64,000 nucleotides of DNA from Allomyces macrogynus ATCC 38327 (taxonomy: Eukaryota > Blastocladiomycota > Blastocladiomycetes > Blastocladiales > Blastocladiaceae): positions 2,303,992 to 2,367,991 of the forward strand of contig GG745328.1 in NCBI GenBank assembly GCA_000151295.1. Reading direction: 5' to 3'. The notes beneath the pieces are model-generated. The model did not search any database. It was not told the origin of the DNA and saw only the letters and a list, made by a program, of their open reading frames with translations. Positions 40,130 to 50,739 of the stretch are shown here, one piece after another; within the stretch, counting starts at the first letter, position 1, and every line of letters starts with the position of its first letter. Position numbers and translations under genes: made by a program.

Positions 40130-42053
40130 ATGTTTGGGCCGCCGCCGACCGCCCTGGGCGGGGTCCCCACGTCAACATCAACGTGGCCGCTGCTCACCAG
40201 CACCGCCGTCACCCCGCCGCAGCAACCCGGGCAGTCCTCGCTCCTGACCCCATCGTTCCAGCAACAAGTCGTGGCGCCGCTCGACGGCTTCCCGCTGATG
40301 CTGTCGACGCCAATGGACATGTACTCGATGGCGGCTGCCGCGGCTGCCGCGTCGCAAATGGGCCTCGTCGCAGGTATGCCGCTGTACGCGCCGACGGGAG
40401 TGGCCCTTCCCACTGTCGGTGGGCCCGTGGCGCTACCGATGCCGCAAGCCGCCGTTTCGGTTCCACCTATGACGCCAACTGTTCCGGTACAAGTGCCGGC
40501 GCTCAGCAAGTCGGTCGCGCCCGAGTCCGTGCCTCCGCAGTCGCCAACGTCCCCGACTACGCCCGAGACGGCTAAGGAGGCGCGCGAGAAGAAGCGTAAG
40601 CCCGTGATTCAGGTCCCGGAGGTGCCGTCGCTTCTCGAAAAGCGGTGTCGCGGTGGGCCGGGCAAGAAGCGCAAGGGTATTTCCGACGAGGAGAAGCTTG
40701 CGCGCCAGCAGGACCGGTACGTTTTGCTCGTCGCGTCGTTGATTGGGTCTTTGGTGGCATGGTGCTAACGCGCACGTCCTCCGTTTCGCTTTAACCATTA
40801 GCGTCGTCCGCAACCGCATCGCCGCGCAAGAGTCGCGTAACAAGAAGCGCGCCTACTTTGACACTTGTACGGCTTCAAGGACATGAATCCCATCCCGCGA
40901 AGATTGCATGCTCACCAGAGCACAATTTCATTCGTAAACAGTGGAGACAACGGCCGCCGAGCTGCAAGAGACCAACGAGCGGCTGCAAGACGACAATGAG
41001 CGGCTCACCAAGCGCGTCAAGTACCTCGAAGACGAGAACAAGACGCTTCACTCTAAGCTCGACTGGATCATGCAGCAAATGGCCGAGCTTCGTCAAGCAC
41101 GCGCGGCCCCGTCCACCGCGACCTCCCCACTCCCCCTCTCCTCTCCCGCCGCCAACCCCAAGCCCATTATCAACATTCAAGAAGGCTCCACCTTCCACTT
41201 TTCGCCCGTTATGCACGTCGCCGCACCAGAGCCGGCGGCGAGTGCCGCGTGCGTGACCCCGGCCCTCGCGCTGGGTGCACACGCCGCGTCCGACTTTTCC
41301 AAGAGCGGCTCGCCGACCTCGACGGTCGGTGGGCCGAGCCCCGTCGCTGCCGGCCACTCGATGGCCGGTTCAGAGCCACCCGTCCCCGTCGCCATTTCGG
41401 CCGACGTGGCGGCGGCAGCGGCCGTCGGCAAGCCCCTGCGCGTCGAGGGTGGTGCCAGCGCTGTCGCTCCCGCTGCCGCAGCCGGCCCGGTCGCCGACGG
41501 TGCGACGGTGTCGCTGACCCTGACGGAGCTCACGACCCTGCTGTTCGACAGTTTTTCCGGTCCCGCAGAGGCCGTGAAGTTGGCGCCTTTGGGTGCCAAT
41601 TCCCCGCAGCGGAGACTGTCGACCTCAGCCCGTGGTCTGTGGGTTCTGCGCAAGGCGTCGGCGACGGACTCGCTGACCTCGCTGGCGCGCACGGCAGCGG
41701 CGGTGCAGGCGACCTGGGCCATGCAGACCATGTGCGCCTGGCTGCGCAAGTGGATGGCGACGGCCAGCTCCTGGCGTCGCTGTTTGGAGCGTGGCAGCAC
41801 CAAGGACTCGTCGGCAACGGGTTCGACTTGGCCACATGGTGAGCTGACCGGACCGCTCGCACGGTTCGCGCCGCTCGTCAAGGCCATTGTCGCGCGTGCC
41901 GTCTGGGACGCAGTGCCCGAATCGAGCGAGTCGGCCACGGTCGCTGAGCCCGCGCAAGTGCTCGTGCAAGTGCCGCTTGCGCTCGTCCAGGATTTGCGCC
42001 GCGAGGCGCGCGCACGCGCGCTGTCGCGGCGGTGGACGCATCATCCGCCGTAA
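40130..42053 (+). CDS. HAC1: bZIP factor resembling HAC1/XBP1, with putative Ire1-type intron
   Basis: Predicted UPR transcription factor. Spliceosomal exons 40130-40716, 40802-40866 and 40942 onward. Residues 1-180 are Pro/Ala/Met-rich. The basic region RVVRNRIAAQESRNKKRAYF carries the bZIP signature N-x7-R with the AAQxSR form seen in HacA/XBP1, preceded by KRKGISDEEKLARQQ. The zipper has six leucines at seven-residue spacing (from TLETTAAEL to LDWI). A disordered activation-type region follows. As written the frame runs to 42053 (587 aa). If the 41-nt segment 41566-41606 is removed, the frame switches and ends at 41842 (503 aa). The alternative frame downstream of 41607 has the strong GC third-position bias of coding sequence. 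HAC1 assignment rests on the bZIP pattern plus the intron hallmark; another bZIP family remains possible. Confidence 0.75.
41558..41614 (+). promoter_or_regulatory. Putative Ire1 cleavage hairpins bounding a 41-nt non-spliceosomal intron
   Basis: First hairpin: stem CGGTC (41558-41562) pairs with GGCCG (41570-41574) around loop CCGCAGA. Second hairpin: stem TTCC (41600-41603) pairs with GGAG (41611-41614) around loop CCGCAGC. Both loops are seven bases and fit CNG|CNGN. Cutting after the third loop base in each gives an intron of 41566-41606, 41 nt, which is 2 mod 3, the same frame class as the 20-nt HacA and 26-nt XBP1 introns. The joined codons read GPAAETVDLSPWSV. Confidence 0.55.
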
Positions 42054-42726
42054 CGCGGCGATCTGGAAGGGGCACTGACCCTCCCCTCTCACCGGTCTCG
42101 GGCGACGGTCGCGCGCGCTCGCGGGTGGAGATCACGGTCTGGATCTCTCGCTCGTCGCGGCGCGCGGCGTTATACGCCGAGGACCCTTCGACGGTGAGAG
42201 GGAGGGGGAGCAGCCCCGAATGGCTCTTGGCAAGTTTGGACACGGCGGCGAACATGATTGTCTCGTCGAAGGTCGAGCTGTCGCAAGAAACACGCGACGG
42301 CATTCGTGGAGTGTTGGGTTAGTTTCTACTTTGTGGCGTTGGCGCGCACCTCCCCCTTTTGGTCTTTTCTTCCCCGTTTGCTGGCCTGTCCAGCGCAGAT
42401 ATGATAGTACACGAGCGACGTTTCCATTCTCGCACTGCGTACCTTTTCGTTGGAGAGGACTTGATTATCCCGCTCAAAATGAAGCGTGGTGATGTGTTGG
42501 TCGTGGGCGAGGCCGAGAGGGCGACGCGTCGGGCGTCGGTTTCGGTTCGGAAGTGGGTGAGCCGACCCGAAGCGTGGCCGTGAACCATGAACACGATGCG
42601 ACCGACTGCACAAAATCTCGCCCGCCCACCGTCCTCTTCTTGCTCCTCGTCCATCGCGCAGCGCATTCCGCACCGCACCGATCGTCGTTGACCCCACCCC
42701 GCCCAACCACACCAAGCACAATCACC
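42054..42726. other. Intergenic, acyl-CoA dehydrogenase promoter
   Basis: About 670 bases. A plus-strand frame remains open to 42322 in the same phase as the spliced bZIP frame, so an additional 3' bZIP exon cannot be excluded. The rest is 3' UTR and promoter; AT-richer near 42400-42480. Confidence 0.3.
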
Positions 42727-44264
42727 ATGGCTCCGCAAATGGACGCGCTTGCCAACCTGTCGCCGCGTGCGCGCGACCTCTACGTCAAGATGCAGCGGTT
42801 TGTCGAGGACGAGTGCATCCCCGCCGAAAAGATCTACGAGCAGCAGCTCGGCGAGGGCGCGCAGCGGTGGACGACGCAACCGGCCATCATGGAGCAGCTC
42901 AAGGCGCGCGCCAAGGAACTCGGCCTTTGGAACCTGTTTTTGCCGCGCGACTACCCCGAGGGTGCCGGCCTCACCAACCTCGAGTATGCGTGCATTGGCG
43001 AGCTCACGGGCCGGTCGCCGCACCTCGCGCCTGAGGCAACCAACTGTTCCGCGCCCGATACGGGCAACATGGAAGTGCTCGCGAAGTACGGGTCGCCCGC
43101 GCAAAAAGAAAAGTGGCTCAAGCCCTTGCTCGACGGTAAGATCCGGTCGGCGTTTGCCATGACGGAGCTCAAGGTCGCGTCGTCCGACGCGCTCAACATT
43201 GAGACGACCATCACGCGTGACGGCGACGATGTGGTCATCAACGGGTGCGTCGCGCTTCTCTCTCTCTTTCTCTCTTTTCACGAGATTTGCGGCCGTTACG
43301 GGGACGCGGTCTGATCTTGTTTGCCTGCGTCATGTAGCCACAAGTGGTATATTTCTGGAGTGGGCCACCCGAACCTCGCTGTCTACATTGTCATGGGCAA
43401 GTCGATCACGGCGCCCGCGCGGACGACCAAGTCCGGCAAGCCGAACCGCCACTCGCAGCACACGATTGTTCTGGTCCCCGCCAACGCGCCGGGCGTCAAG
43501 GCCGTGCGTGCTGGCCACGTTTTCGGCTACGACGACGCCAACCACGGCCACTTTGAGGTCATTTTTGACAATGTGCGCGTCTCAGCCAAGGAGCACCTGG
43601 TTCTCGGCGAAGGTCGCGGGTTCGAGGTCATCCAGGGTCGTCTTGGTCCCGGTCGTGTCCACCACTGCGTGCGCGCTCTCGGGATGGCCGAGCGCGCCGT
43701 GGACTTGTGTATTCTGCGCATGCGCGACCGCGGGTCCACGTTTGGCACGCCCTTGTCGGACCACGGTGTTGTGCGCAAGTACATTGCCGACGCGCGCATG
43801 GCACTCGACCAGGCGCGCTTGCTCGTCTGGCATGCGGCCGACCGGATTGACCAGGTGGGTGGCAAGGGCGCGCTCAAGGAGATCGCCATGATCAAGGTCG
43901 TCGTGCCCAGCACGGCGTGCCGCGTCGTCGACATGGGTATGCATTCTTTGTGCCGTGAACGCGACATGGTCGTCGTGAACCATGTGTTGATCATCATTTT
44001 CTTGAATTATAGCGATCCAGCTCCACGGCGCGACGGGCGTGTCGCAGGACACGGTCCTGGCCAACTTTTACGCGGGTTTGCGCACGCTGCGCATTGCCGA
44101 CGGTACGATTTTTTGCTGCAACCCAGATGACCACTCGCTCGCGACTGACGGGTTGTCCTTGCGACTCCCCAGGACCCGACGAGGTCCACACGCAGCAGAT
44201 TGGTCGTTTGGAGATGCGTCGCTACGCCGAGCTCAAGGAGAAGCAACTCAAGGGGAAGCTGTAA
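42727..44264 (+). CDS. Acyl-CoA dehydrogenase (ACAD10/11-like)
   Basis: Flavoprotein that introduces a trans-2 double bond into an acyl-CoA, in mitochondria or peroxisomes. Four exons, about 425 aa, matching a stand-alone ACAD. The N-terminal helical domain is clear ([35 protein letters not shown]). A beta domain follows ([19 protein letters not shown], spliced into [12 protein letters not shown]) and a C-terminal helical domain ([63 protein letters not shown]). [20 protein letters not shown] and RIADGPDEVH point to the ACAD10/11 group, which handles long or branched acyl-CoAs. The usual MTEP is MTEL here. The C-terminal GKL is at best a weak peroxisomal signal; no clear mitochondrial presequence is seen. 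Confidence 0.92.
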
Positions 44265-44599
44265 AATTGCGTGCTTGCCAGCGCACGATCAGCCGTGGCT
44301 CCACAGAAGTGAAGTGCATCGCTGATATCTCCGTAGTTTCAGTCAAACTCCTTGCTGTCGGAAATATATTTCAGCCCGTTGTGGGCACCTCTTCGTGCTT
44401 TTGTTTGATCGTGCAGCAGCGATCTGTGGTTGTGTGAGCATCAACATCAGAACAGCACGAAGCTCGTGCCGAGCCGACGCGTCTCCCCACTTCACAAAAC
44501 AACATCGCGCTGACCATCAACCCGCTTCGGCACCGGCTTGAGCTGCTTCCCACCCACCATTTATCGAGACCAAGCACGACTTATTGAACAACGCCAAGC
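44265..44599. other. Intergenic, IMP2 promoter
   Basis: About 335 bases between two plus-strand genes, AT-richer near 44340-44380. Nothing else recognised. Confidence 0.3.
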
Positions 44600-45388
44600 A
44601 TGGCATCAGCAACTCGAGGAGCAGCCGCATCAGTATCGTCGCGGCTTCGCAACTGGCAAGGGATCCCGTTCCTGCGCGCTGCGACCCATGCGACAGCCAA
44701 TGTTGTCGGATGGACCTCCATTTTTGTGTTTCTGCTCGACCGTGTCGGTTCCCTGGCCTCGGTCGAAGGGCGGTCCATGCAAGTCGGTATCCGACGGTGG
44801 CAAGAAATCGAACGAAGGTGGATTGATGTTGACCTGTTTGTCGTAGCCGACGTTGAACCCCGACGAAAACCGGCTTCAGCGAGACCTGCTTCTCCTCGAC
44901 AAGTACTCGGCGACAAAGCGTAAGTGGAGGCGAGGCGACGTCGTCACACTCCGGTCCGTCAACCTGTTCTCCATTCTGCCTGGCTCTTCCATATGGGTAT
45001 GTGCATGCTTACCACCATGTCCCTCCACTACGTCTTTAGAACCCCGCTCGACGCCAACCACGTCGCCGCCAAACGCATCATCGCCCTCGAAGACGACTGG
45101 GTCGTTCCGGACCCGCGGTCCAAGTTTGTTCGGCGCAACGGGTTACGGGCGGGCCAGTCACTGCGAATCCCCAAGGGTCACTGCTGGGTGGAGGGTGATG
45201 CGGGACTGCATTCGCGCGACTCACAAGAGTACGGGCCAGTACCGCTGGCACTGCTCACGGCGCGCGTCGCGGCCGTCGTGTGGCCGCCCGCTCGGATCGG
45301 GTGGGTCGAGTCGGACCCAATGTGTCCGCGGTCGCGTACGTCGGTTGTGACGCGCGAAGCGATTCGGAGTGGGTCGTCTATTTTGTGA
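44600..45388 (+). CDS. IMP2: Mitochondrial inner membrane protease subunit 2 (IMP2-like)
   Basis: Type I signal peptidase family member that removes sorting signals from proteins of the intermembrane space. Three exons (44600-44782, 44847-44953, 45040-45388) join in frame to 212 aa. After a basic leader comes a hydrophobic anchor (VVGWTSIFVFLLDRVGSLAS). Then the catalytic serine in GRSMQPTLNPDE (split by intron 1), RRGDVVTLR, and the catalytic lysine in AAKRIIALEDDWV. IPKGHCWVEGD and HSRDSQEYGPVPLALL follow, and WPPARIG closes the fold. The GRSMQPTLNP serine box and IPKGHCWVEGD are typical for IMP2/IMMP2L rather than IMP1. It converges on eIF4A-III. Confidence 0.93.
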
Positions 45389-45665
45389 TGGGAATGGCGG
45401 GGATTCGAGAAGGTGGGGATGGTCGGTTGATGGCCCCGTGAGGAAGTATTGAACCGGTAGAGATCGAGTATAAAACTGTCTGTTGTTCCTGGTCGGTCAG
45501 TTGGTGGGGAGCGAGCGGAAAGGCAACATTACCCTATATCATAAATAACGAAAAGACACGACCAGAAGCGCCCTCGCCATGAACGGCGCCCAAAAAGAAG
45601 AAGAAAATACACAACCGGCGACCCCGACGCGAGCACGACCACCGGCCCACCGCCGACAAGCGCCC

Positions 45666-47066
45666 TCAGATCATGTCCGACACGTTCATGGGCATCTCGT
45701 CGATTTGCGTCGAGTAGTACTGCTCGATATCGCGCAGTAACCGCACGTCGTCGTTCTTGACAAAGTTGATGGCGACACCCTTGCGCCCAAACCGACCCGA
45801 ACGACCGATGCTACACGTGCAGAGAACAAATCATGTCAGAACGAGTTCAATTGACCGCGAGATATGCGCGCAAAATCGTACCGATGCAAGTAGACTTCAC
45901 GGTTGAGCGGCAAATCATAGTTGATGACAAGCGACACCTGCTGCACGTCAATACCGCGCGCCCAGACGTCGGTCGTGATCAGCACGCGCGACGCGCCCTG
46001 ACGGAACTCGTTCATGATCGCCTCGCGCTCGCGCTGCGGCATCTCGCCGTGCATCGACGACACGGTGAAATTGGCCTCGCGCATCTTTTCCGTCAACCAG
46101 TCGACCTTCCGGCGCGTGTTGCAGAAAATCACGGCTTGTGTGATGGTGAGCGTGTCGTAGAGGTCGCAGAGCGTATCAAACTTCCACTCTTCGCGCTCAA
46201 CGGCAATGAAAAACTGCTTGATCCCTTCGAGCGTCAATTCGTCGCGCTTGACAAGCACACGCACCGGGTCGGTCATGAACTTGGTCGTCATTTCCAAAAC
46301 TTCGTGCGGCAGCGTCGCCGAAACGACAACAATTTGCGTGCTCGGCGGCAGCAGGCGGTAAATGTCGTAAATCTGCTCCTTGAAGCCTTGGTTGAGCAAT
46401 TCGTCGGCCTCGTCAAGCACGAGCATCTTGAGTTGCCGCGTGCGCAGGTGACCGCGCTTGATCATGTCAAACACGCGGCCCGGCGTACCCGAGACGACGT
46501 GCTGGCCATAGTCGAGCTTGCGCATGTCCTCAGCAATTGTCGTGCCGCCAATGCACGCGTGCACCTGCACGTTCATGTAGTCGCCGAGCGCCAACAGGAC
46601 AGACTGGATCTGTTGCGCCAATTCGCGCGTCGGCGACAGGACGAGAGCCTGCGTCTCGCGCACGGCCGTGTCGATATTTTGCAAGATGCCAATTGAGAAG
46701 GTGGCCGTCTTACCCGTGCCGGACTGCGCTTGCGCGATCACGTCCCGCTTGCGGATCACGGGCATGATGGCGCGCTGCTGGATGGCCGAGGGCTTTTCAA
46801 AGTCTAGGCGCAGCGAAGTGGCCGTCAGGAACTGGTCGGATATGGTGGTGGTCGCTTCGCTTCGGGCCGTCGACAAACGGCTGCTGTCGCTGCTACGATT
46901 GGACCGGTGTTGGAGAGCGGGTGCGTGCAAACATACTGTAGGCGTAGATGCCGCGCAGCAGGTCCTCCTTGAGCCCCATCTGATCAAAAGTCGAGTAGAC
47001 CTTGACCGAGTCGCTCGTCTCGAACGTGATCTTGTCATCTTGGGAGTGGTCGAAGCGGCCGGCCAT
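45666..47066 (-). CDS. EIF4A3: DEAD-box RNA helicase eIF4A-III (Fal1/DDX48)
   Basis: ATP-dependent RNA clamp at the core of the exon junction complex; also has a role in rRNA processing (yeast Fal1). Three exons (46937-47066, 45882-46803, 45666-45810) join in frame to 398 aa, the family length. All helicase motifs are visible: Q-motif [22 protein letters not shown], Ia PTRELAQQ, Ib [28 protein letters not shown] and [13 protein letters not shown]. The C-terminus [18 protein letters not shown] is diagnostic for eIF4A-III rather than eIF4A-I/II. It is head-to-head with SF3a60, 254 bases between start codons. Confidence 0.96.
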
Positions 47067-47320
47067 CTTGAACACCGTCGATTGCAGGAAGTTGATCGTG
47101 GCCAACAGGGCCAAAGGTGGTCGTTTGTTGGCGGCGATGGTCGGCGAGTTTTGCTGCTGATCACGAACAGCCAGGTTCGACAAGCGGTTGTGCACTGGGC
47201 AGCAGCCTGTGGCCGACCTAATCACCGCAACTGGGCCGTGCCTCGTCGAGGGTGCAGCAGGCCATTCGACATCTTCACCAATCCCGACGACAACAGCGAC
47301 CACCAACTTGCAACATCACG
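47067..47320. promoter_or_regulatory. Putative bidirectional promoter eIF4A-III/SF3a60
   Basis: 254 bases between divergent start codons of two mRNA-splicing genes. The compactness implies one shared control region including both 5' UTRs. No particular factor-binding site is claimed. Confidence 0.4.
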
Positions 47321-49135
47321 ATGCACTCCGTACTGGAACAGCAGAGGAGGGCGCTCGAGGCCATGGACCGACTCGAAAACCTGGGCGCCTCGCTGCTTAT
47401 GGACACGCCGCGAGCCGTATGAAGCCAAGAACGCTGCAATCTCAACAACGATCACACCGAACCGGGACCTAACATCCCGGGCTCTGCGGTCACTGTCCAC
47501 TAGTACAAGGAGAGGCTCACCCAGCAGCACCGCGTGAGCGGCCTGGCCAAGAAGACGACCGAAACGGCCCAGTCGCTCTTGACCAGTCTCGATGACCCAA
47601 ATGGGTATGCGCAGAAGCCCCCAAAAAACGTCGTGATCGGTGCATGGACTTCGCGCTGATGGCTCTTGTCTTTTCCAGGCTTCGCAAAGCCGAACTCGAA
47701 AAGATGTCGGGCGCCAACCAGTTTACCGATTTCTACGCGCGGCTCAAGGATATCAAGGACTACCACCGGCGATTCCCCGACGAGCCGATTGAACCCATGG
47801 AACTCGAGTTTATGAACGCCGAGCAGCTGCCCGTCGACGACAGTACGCCGTTATGCATTTCCACGGGTTGGATCCGGCCCGAGTGCTCATTGGTCATCTT
47901 CTGTAGCGCTGCTCGACTCGCTTTTTAGTGGAGAAGAGTTGTTTGGCCGCTTTGTCGATCTTCACGCACTGCACGAGCTGTACGTCAACCTCAAGGACCT
48001 GCCGCGACACTCGTACCTCGCCTACCTCGACCATTTTGCCGACCTCGCCGAGATTCCGATCGAGGCCAAGAATGCGCAGTACAAGGAGTACGCACTTCCG
48101 CAGCATTTCATACCGACACCGTTCGTTTGCTCACTCACGCTCGGCATGTCTCCACCAGATACTTGATCGCGCTGACCACGTACTTGCATGGCTTCATTAC
48201 GCGCGCACAGCCCATGTTCGACCTCGACACGTTCTACCAGTATGCGCAGGCCACGTTCGACGACGCATGGGAAACGCGATCCGTGCCCGGGTGGACGACC
48301 GTAGACGCGCACCTCGGTTCGCCTGACCTTTACTGTCGCGCGTGCCAAAAGCAATTTGTCAAGGGGCATGTCTACTCGCGGCACTTGAACGAGAAGCGGC
48401 ACAAGAAGGCGGCCGCCTTGCTCGCGTCGCGGCCCGCGGGCGATGCCGATGCCGAGGACACGGTACGGCTCGCTAAACGCAAGGAATTGGAACTGCAGTA
48501 CCGCGATGTGGCGTGGCGCGAGTCGCTCGTGCGTCAGTACAAGGACCACCTCACGCCCGTGCTGGCCGCGACCAAGGAAAACATTGAGCGCAAGCAGACC
48601 TTGACCGAGTCGGAACTGCTCGACGAGCTCGACTACGAGGACGCGCCCGAGGAAGTCGACGACGACGAGTCGGACGATGAGGACAAGATCTATAACCCGC
48701 TCAAGCTCCCGCTCGGGTGGGACGGGAAACCGATCCCGTACTGGCTCTACAAGCTGCACGGGCTCGGCGTCGAGTACTCGTGCGAGATTTGCGGCAACTA
48801 CGTCTACATGGGGCGCAAGGCGTTTGAACGGCATTTCCAAGAGTGGCGGCACGCGCACGGGATGAAGTGTCTTGGGATCCCGAACAGCAAGCAGTTCCAG
48901 GAAATTACCAAGATTGAGGACGCGCAGACGCGTACGTGCACTTCTCTTGTCTCCCTCTCTTTGCTCGCGCGCAATCTGACCTCGTCGGTTTGCTCATTCA
49001 GTGTGGGCCAAGGTCCAGGCCAGCCAAACCAAGGGCGGGTTCCGGCCCGAGGCCGACGAGGAGTTTGAGGACTCAGAGGGCAACGTCTTGACACGCAAGA
49101 CCTACGAAGACCTGATGCGGCAGGGGCTCTTGTGA
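47321..49135 (+). CDS. SF3A3: Splicing factor SF3a subunit 3 (SF3a60/Prp9)
   Basis: Subunit of the U2 snRNP SF3a complex, needed for prespliceosome formation. Six exons (47321-47416, 47504-47604, 47679-47842, 47907-48087, 48159-48931, 49002-49135) join in frame to 482 aa, close to the human protein. The N-terminus MHSVLEQQRRALEAMDRL matches the family, followed by LRKAELEKMSGANQFTDFY. The C-terminal third is highly conserved: IYNPLKLPLGWDGKPIPYWL, YSCEICGNYVYMGRKAFERH, HAHGMKCLGIPN and the terminal KTYEDLMRQGLL. A second C2H2 finger (LYCRACQKQFVKGHVYSRH) sits in the middle, as in yeast Prp9. Confidence 0.96.
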
Positions 49136-50739
49136 ATAGTTAATTTATAGTATCCTGTTTTGGGGCGATGTTGGAGCACCTTGAAGCGCCGTGAGCTGAA
49201 GTTCATATGTCGCGACGAAAGAAGACGGTGGCCAGGCAGTCTCGGCTTGCGGATTTAGCCATCAGACGCCTGGCCAGGAAGCGTGTGATCGCTGCGACAG
49301 GAATGCGGTTGCCACATGTCAACCGAGCACGTGCGATCTGTCGGGCAGACGCGCGATCGTGCCGCTTCCTGCATGACGCCGGGAGACACTGTTGACCACC
49401 CCGCCGGCACGCGTCCGAGAGGAACGGCAAGTCGCGGCCGAATCGTGTCCTCACGCTGGTTCTTGCGCGCGCTGCCACTGAATGCCGCTGAAGGTGCTGT
49501 GGAGCATTCTCCACCTCGTCACGACCCGTTTCCGGCTTTTTCTTGGGCCGGGTCCGCACGTTAGACGCGTTGCTTGTGGGCCTGCTGGTCGCGACGATGG
49601 TGACATTCCGGTTGCGCAACGACGCGCAAGCACATCGAGATCAGGGCAAAAATGAGAGACCAAGCGCGACCAAACGGGGAAAAAATGCAAGTGGGCAGCA
49701 CTTTGGGCGCGTTTGGGTGTTCAGCGCAAGTCGACGGCCAGCTGGCCGGGGTGTGTGTTTGTGTGTGCAAAGCAGAAGGCCGCTGTGGACATAGCCGCGC
49801 GACCCGCGCCCGTTCTTGCTCCTTCCCACCACATTCGCCGACATCTTGCAGGTCTCTTGACGACACCGCGGGCAGGCAATCTACGCACGACGACCTCTGC
49901 ACGTTTGTACCCTCTCGTCGCGCCCGAATCGCGGTGATCCAGCATCCATCGCGCCGGTCCATCACGATGGCAGGCTGGCCAGCCAGGCCCAGCACTGACC
50001 GCGCCGGTGATCCGCCGTGCCCCAGTCGCACCAATGGACTTCGACCTACACCAACCAACGATTCTTCCACCATGCCCACCAGGATCCAGACGACAGTCTA
50101 GGCGCTTCGCGTCCCCCAACCATTCTTGGTTCGTGTCTCACGGCCTCGCGATGGGCAGTTTTGTTTGTCGAGGTGGTCGGCCGACTCGCCTCAAGTGCGA
50201 TCACGACCAACCACCACCCGCGCGGGATCCAATCTTTCCACATTCACCCTCGCCCGGGATGCATGCGACGCTCTGGTCACGGCCGGTTGCTATCATTTTG
50301 GCCCATTTTTGGGACCAATGGCCGCTCGAGGCGTGGATTGTTGTGCTTTCAGTGGCAGAGCATATGCTTGACTCTTGATCGCACGGGTTCTGGTCACTCT
50401 TGCCTTGAACGAGTGGTGTTGATCCTGCGTCGTCGACGTGTCCTGATTGCTGATCCTGATCACATCTCGTCGCGCACGCAGCATTTGATTTGGATTGATC
50501 CGTCACGACGCCGATTGCCATGACCTTTTGCGCGAGCCCATGCACAAATCGACATGGTTCTCAATGCTTTGGAAAGGTGAATTTGGTAACGGTATCGCGA
50601 CGGTTCTTTTGGTTTCTGCATGCCCTGTCTCCATTGGTGGTGCTGGCCGACCACGAACCGCCATGATCAATTGTATATTCCGTCGTCCAATCGAACCGAT
50701 TTTAACCATCGACTCGCATCGACCAACCTAGACTCTACC
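49136..50739. other. Long intergenic region, no supported gene
   Basis: About 1.6 kb between SF3a60 and the zinc-finger gene, both plus strand. Open frames are short, mutually overlapping and Arg/Ser-rich with no domain. CpG frequency is normal, so this is not a decayed repeat like 24601-25740. A TG-rich patch (GTGTGTGTTTGTGTGTG) lies near 49751. It probably carries a long upstream regulatory region or a noncoding transcript. Confidence 0.3.

Noticed and set aside
41554..41609. Ordinary spliceosomal intron (about 50 nt, GTCCCG to CCGCAG) as explanation of the bZIP frame switch
   Set aside because: It would also fix the frame, but the donor GTCCCG differs from every other donor in the window and the twin hairpins would be coincidental. 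Kept as the main alternative to test, not as the preferred call.
41878..42303. Minus-strand frame of 141 codons
   Set aside because: Overlaps the bZIP 3' region and has no family resemblance; probably antisense by-product.
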